The notes under the pieces are model-generated. The model saw nothing but the letters and a program-made list of their open reading frames with translations. It was not told the origin of the DNA and searched no databases. Shown piece by piece: positions 21,064 through 24,914 of a stretch of DNA of 24,914 nucleotides (positions are counted from its first letter, which is position 1; every line of letters begins with the position of its first letter). Both the position numbers and the translations under genes were made by a program. The DNA is from Oppiella nova (taxonomy: Eukaryota; Arthropoda; Arachnida; Sarcoptiformes; Oppiidae): the NCBI GenBank assembly GCA_905397405.1, contig CAJPVJ010000453.1:1-24914 (forward strand), read 5' to 3'.

Positions 21064-24000
21064 GTGTTTGAATTTCTATCAGATATTGTATGAGTGCTCT
21101 CTTCCTCCAGGAGTGGCTGCCATCGATTCCCTGACTGTCTCTATGACTATCCTATGGTTAATTCTGCGCTCAATTCAATCATAGCGTTAGCTGTTATGCG
21201 TTGTATGATATAGTTTGCAAAGTTAGCCCCTATTCTCACTCCAATACACTATTTATTTACATTCAATGATTGCATTTACAAACTGTCGGCGCATCGCATC
21301 TTTGATCACTGACACAACTTTCACTCCAATTACTATACTTTCAAAACAAGTTTTGTCGCATTATCTCAACCCTTATACTTATTTACTAATTATTCGTATG
21401 GATATTATAACAATTTGACCACTTTTTGCCGTATAATTAGTAAATTTGAATTATTTATTGCAGTTAAGGATTTAATTTTTTTTAATATATAAATTTTGGT
21501 TAATTTCACGCCTAATGGAATTGAACCAAACTTTAAGATTCCGTTATTTTAAGTTCATATTCTCGATGGTCTTAATGGTAAGCTATTGACAAATTTTGAT
21601 ATAGTTCTCAATTTTTTATACTTAATTTATATACCATATTATTCCTATTAATTATGCAAACTTTATTGAAACTCATTTTATATATATTTAAACTTTAGTT
21701 TAGTTTAGTTTTGAAGACTGTATCTTAATTTTGAAAAATTCTTACAAACAAAAACATCTTATCTTATGTTTAGTTCAATAAATTAATAATTTATTGGTTC
21801 GGATATAATATTTTTCGTTTTTATGCATTAATTTTAATAAAAAGTTGCGGCGAATCATAGGAACGGTTGCCTTGGATTTCAAGAATGCAGTCTCACTTCC
21901 AGTCCTTTACTATGTTTTGTATTTATATTATTTTTATATTTATTTAAAGTTTAATCTATTATACAATACATTACAGAATATAACAATGCATTCAATAATA
22001 CAATCAATTCGTGTGTATCGCTTCAATTCATTATATATTTTGCTTTTAACGCAATGATTGAGTGAATCGTAAATGTATCGAAAGTGTCAAGAATTGAGAA
22101 TTGTTATTTTATAATTGAATTTATGATTAAAGTAAACTCAAAATACATTTACACATCTTTTCTGTCAATTTTCAATTTCGCTATAATTTAGACCACAATT
22201 CAATTCATATAACTTAATATCTGTATAAAGAAATTGTTGACTTGTATTACAGAGAAGTGTGTTTTAAGTATAGAATCTATTCTAGCATTAGATTTGATGG
22301 ATTGACATATGGATGAGATCTCTCGATATTTTTATATTTAGTTATAAGTTATAACTTATAAGTGTTGAGAACTACATTTCAATTTTATCACTTCATATAT
22401 CCAAACATTTTTAATCAGTTTAAAGTCACAAATATTTCATATTAGACGTCTATAAACTGTTTTAGTTATACAATATTCTATATTCATTAAATATATGTTT
22501 TAATATTTTGTTACATCTATCAATACTTTGCATTATTTTTACATGTTATCACTTTTTAATATATCAGTATTTAATATAGATTATTACAGTACTTAATTTC
22601 ATTAATTACTGGATATTTTACTATTTAAATGTGCAAATCCTATCTGCAATTTTCAACGTATTACGGATTTTTAAAATAAAGCATAAACTACTCTAGTACT
22701 CTAATCAGACTAATAGACTATTGTACTTTATTAAATTTTATAGTATTTATTTTTTAGATAATCTCAAATTTTTAAATGTTATTGATGAACAACATTTGTT
22801 ACAGAATTTATTACAATGATTCATATACAGTGCACTCTAGTTAACAATCTATTTTAGGAAATATGGTATTATGAAAATAGTTTATAATATCGCAGTTTAT
22901 AATTTACTACATATTACGATATTATAGGTTTATAAATAAATTTAAATATATTTTGATGTATACATGTAGTATAAGTTAGTAATGCTGTTGTATTTGTTTT
23001 TTATTAAGATTAATTTAAGCAATAATTGATTTTTTAAAACATGTATCCGTTACTATACAGTAATACTGTATCTGTAGTTAAGGACATGTATATACTATAA
23101 TGATAAAATAAAACAAATGATCTAAATATGCATTTTAAAATAATTATTTTATGTTTTGACAAGAATTATGAGTTTTAGATTATTATAATGATAGAGTTGC
23201 ACACATTAAGTGTATTATGATATATAATCGCAACACAAATCTCAAGTTTTCTAATGAATAAAATATTAATACGTGTTACGGTTCTGTTAATCATTAATAT
23301 ATTGATGATAAATTAGTTATAAAAGTAAATCTTTTATAATTTCTAAAAATGTTTATAATATTGATAGAGATGTGCCGTTAGAATGGGAGTAAAGGGCTGT
23401 TCAGTGAACTCATCACTTGCCATAACATTGTGTGATAAGACAGTAATCGTACAAAATGATCCTGTAATCACACGAGGGTTGCACCAGTTGCCCAGTAACT
23501 TAAGCCTGGTATCTATTGAAAATGGTATATTATTAATGATTATGAAGTCATATAGTGGTCAAACCCACAATAATACTCTTTGCAATCAAATTGTTGCCGA
23601 ATTTACAGCTCTTGTTATTACAGTTTAGTTGAATAAGTTATAATAGTATGATATAGTATTGATCATAATGTAAAAACCTTTTCTCTAAATCTAATTTGTT
23701 ATAACTCTAGTTCCTATGGTTCTAAGTGTATTATTCTATGATAATATAGTGCACTCTTTATCTTTTATATATAATTTCTTATTTAAAGCTTTCAAATCAC
23801 ATGTAAAGTATACAGAGTTTAATATCTTATATTGCTCACACATTACAAATATATTACTTTGAATGACTAAACTGCGATTGAAAAGCTTTTGCTTTTAATT
23901 ACACTAAACACTCAATGAATTTGCATTGTACCTTTTTTAATAAATCGTCTTTCATATTTGCAAATATATTTTCAAAATATATTGTACAAACCAGAAAACT

Positions 24001-24710
24001 TTACATTTATCTCACTTATTTTTTCTCTCATAAAATTTAGAGCAAAATTAGTTAAAATTTAGCGGTAGTGTTATTATTTGCATATTTATATTGAAATTTA
24101 AAATGAAATAAAATTGATTATATAATCTGTTAATGTAAATATCATCACGAAACCACTATAAGTTGTTTTTATATTTTTTCTCTCATGCTAAACTACAGTA
24201 TTTAATTAGTTTATAATTTATCATTGATCTATGTTTTGATGATTAAATTAAATTTGAAGTTTATTTTTGTTTGTTTATCTTATGTATACTATATGTATGA
24301 TAACTAGCGTTAAAAGTTTACTAAAAATTAAATAGAATTTAGAAAGAAGTGTTTTCTCTATTTATATTTATGAATGTATTCAGTATTATTAAATTTTATG
24401 TACAATCTAATTTATAAATATAAAAATTAAATCAGACATACGACAGGCACAAACAATTAATATTAAGAATTTTAAAAAATAATATTTATAAATGACAATT
24501 TTCACATTTATTAATATTTTTAAAGCAAATACAATTTTTACAATAATAATTTTAATTTGCAATTATATTAGTTTTTAATCTAATTAATAATTATTTTAAC
24601 TATTCACAAGATATATTAAAAAAGAATACACAATGTGTTATTTTAATCCAATACTTATTTATTAAACCAATTTACTGATTATATTAAAATTTATTTGAAT
24701 GGATTAATAG
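21064..24710. other. Long AT-rich stretch with no convincing gene
   Basis: About 3.6 kb of extremely AT-rich DNA. No recognised protein, RNA gene, terminal repeat or transposase frame. Small GC-richer islands stand out at about 21100-21190, 21846-21910 and 23375-23520. A 20-bp perfect AT palindrome lies at 22342-22361 and four TACNGTA heptamers occur (22585, 23056, 23064, 24194). It may be a true intergenic desert or a long intron of the gene whose exon lies at 24711. Confidence 0.5.
23383..23628 (+). other. Unassigned 81-codon ORF in a GC-richer island
   Basis: ATG to TAG, 81 codons, not recognised. The first half (about 23383-23530; for example ITLCDKTVIVQNDPVITRG) is clearly less AT-rich than the surrounding kilobase, while the second half blends into it. 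A donor-like ATG|GTATAT at about 23524 would allow only the first part to be an exon. It could equally be a decayed mobile-element or gene fragment. Confidence 0.2.
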
Positions 24711-24914
24711 GATGTATCGGCTATTATGTGAAAGTTGTAATAGTAACAAGTTTTCTAATAAGTGTGGCTCAAATTAGTTTCCAAATAATATTATTCGCTG
24801 CTTTTGACAATTACGGAGAATCTTTCGATTATTGTAAGTTTGAATCGCTATTAACGCAAACATTATTTAATATATTCTTATGGTTTGTTTGATTCAACTG
24901 TAAGGCGAACCCAA
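24711..24914 (+). CDS. Partial: probable internal exon(s) of a multi-pass membrane protein running off the right edge
   Basis: Exon 24711-24833 lies between acceptor TTAATAG and a consensus donor GTAAGTTTG. It is phase 1 at both ends. The translation is hydrophobic, YYVKVVIVTSFLISVAQIS then FQIILFAAFDNYGESFDYC, i.e. one membrane helix followed by a short loop. A 71-bp intron could end at 24904, with the next exon starting GCGAACCC and continuing beyond the window. The helix-loop pattern S-L-x4-A-x3-Q-I-x-L followed by a G-x4-C loop reminds me of the second helix of Piezo channel N-termini. That is weak evidence and I do not name it. No upstream exon of the gene was found. Confidence 0.35.

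Noticed and set aside
22342-22361. Perfect 20-bp palindrome TTATAAGTTATAACTTATAA
   Set aside because: Pure low-complexity AT sequence in an AT desert with no gene beside it; likely chance or a minor hairpin without further support.

Overview
This is a nuclear piece of an animal genome. Genes are split by GT-AG introns that are mostly 50-80 bp, noncoding DNA is very AT-rich, and the genes are compact and lie on both strands. SMARCE1/BAF57 (an animal chromatin-remodelling subunit), MTR4, RPS3A, SUB1/PC4 and uroporphyrinogen decarboxylase are recognisable. The small introns, AT-rich spacers and arthropod-like proteins suggest an arthropod, perhaps a mite. That is an inference: nothing here fixes the taxon.

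Layout, left to right. (1) 180-1329, minus: a two-exon unknown membrane protein with an N-terminal cysteine cluster. (2) 2811-6360, plus: the exosome RNA helicase MTR4 in eight exons (about 1,034 aa). (3) 6778-7371, minus: the transcription coactivator SUB1/PC4, two exons, with its Ser/acidic/Lys tail at the C-terminus instead of the N-terminus. (4) 7934-8734, minus: ribosomal protein S3a, intronless coding region. (5) 9654-10606, plus: a tiny single-pass membrane protein with two candidate first coding exons that can splice to one shared lysine-rich exon. (6) 11431-16107, plus: a large SR/Lys/Ser-rich nuclear protein in six exons (about 1,288 aa), including a 15-nt microexon and a G-rich exon. 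It carries two motifs that I associate with GPATCH8/ZNF804, but no G-patch. (7) 16330-17438, minus: UROD, intronless, broken near its 3' end only by a single N flanked by a 22-bp perfect duplication, which looks like an unmerged contig overlap. (8) 18655-20948, plus: SMARCE1 in seven exons (about 434 aa), with a 128-bp tandem duplication of half an exon plus intron. (9) 20949 to the end: almost 4 kb of very AT-rich DNA with little coding signal, ending in one probable membrane-protein exon that continues past the window.

Most recognised genes are housekeeping genes for nuclear RNA and transcription (MTR4, PC4, the SR-like protein, SMARCE1), translation (RPS3A) and heme synthesis (UROD). They look like ordinary dense neighbours, not an operon or a single system. 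Pairs are convergent (MTR4/PC4, SR-like/UROD) or divergent (unknown membrane protein/MTR4, UROD/SMARCE1). DRE-like ATCGAT motifs occur near several starts. I found no tRNA, rRNA, CRISPR array, or intact transposon. The most unusual points are the tandem exon duplication in SMARCE1, the alternative first exons of the tiny membrane protein, the GPATCH8-like protein without a G-patch, the relocated PC4 tail, and a dispersed TACNGTA motif confined to noncoding DNA.
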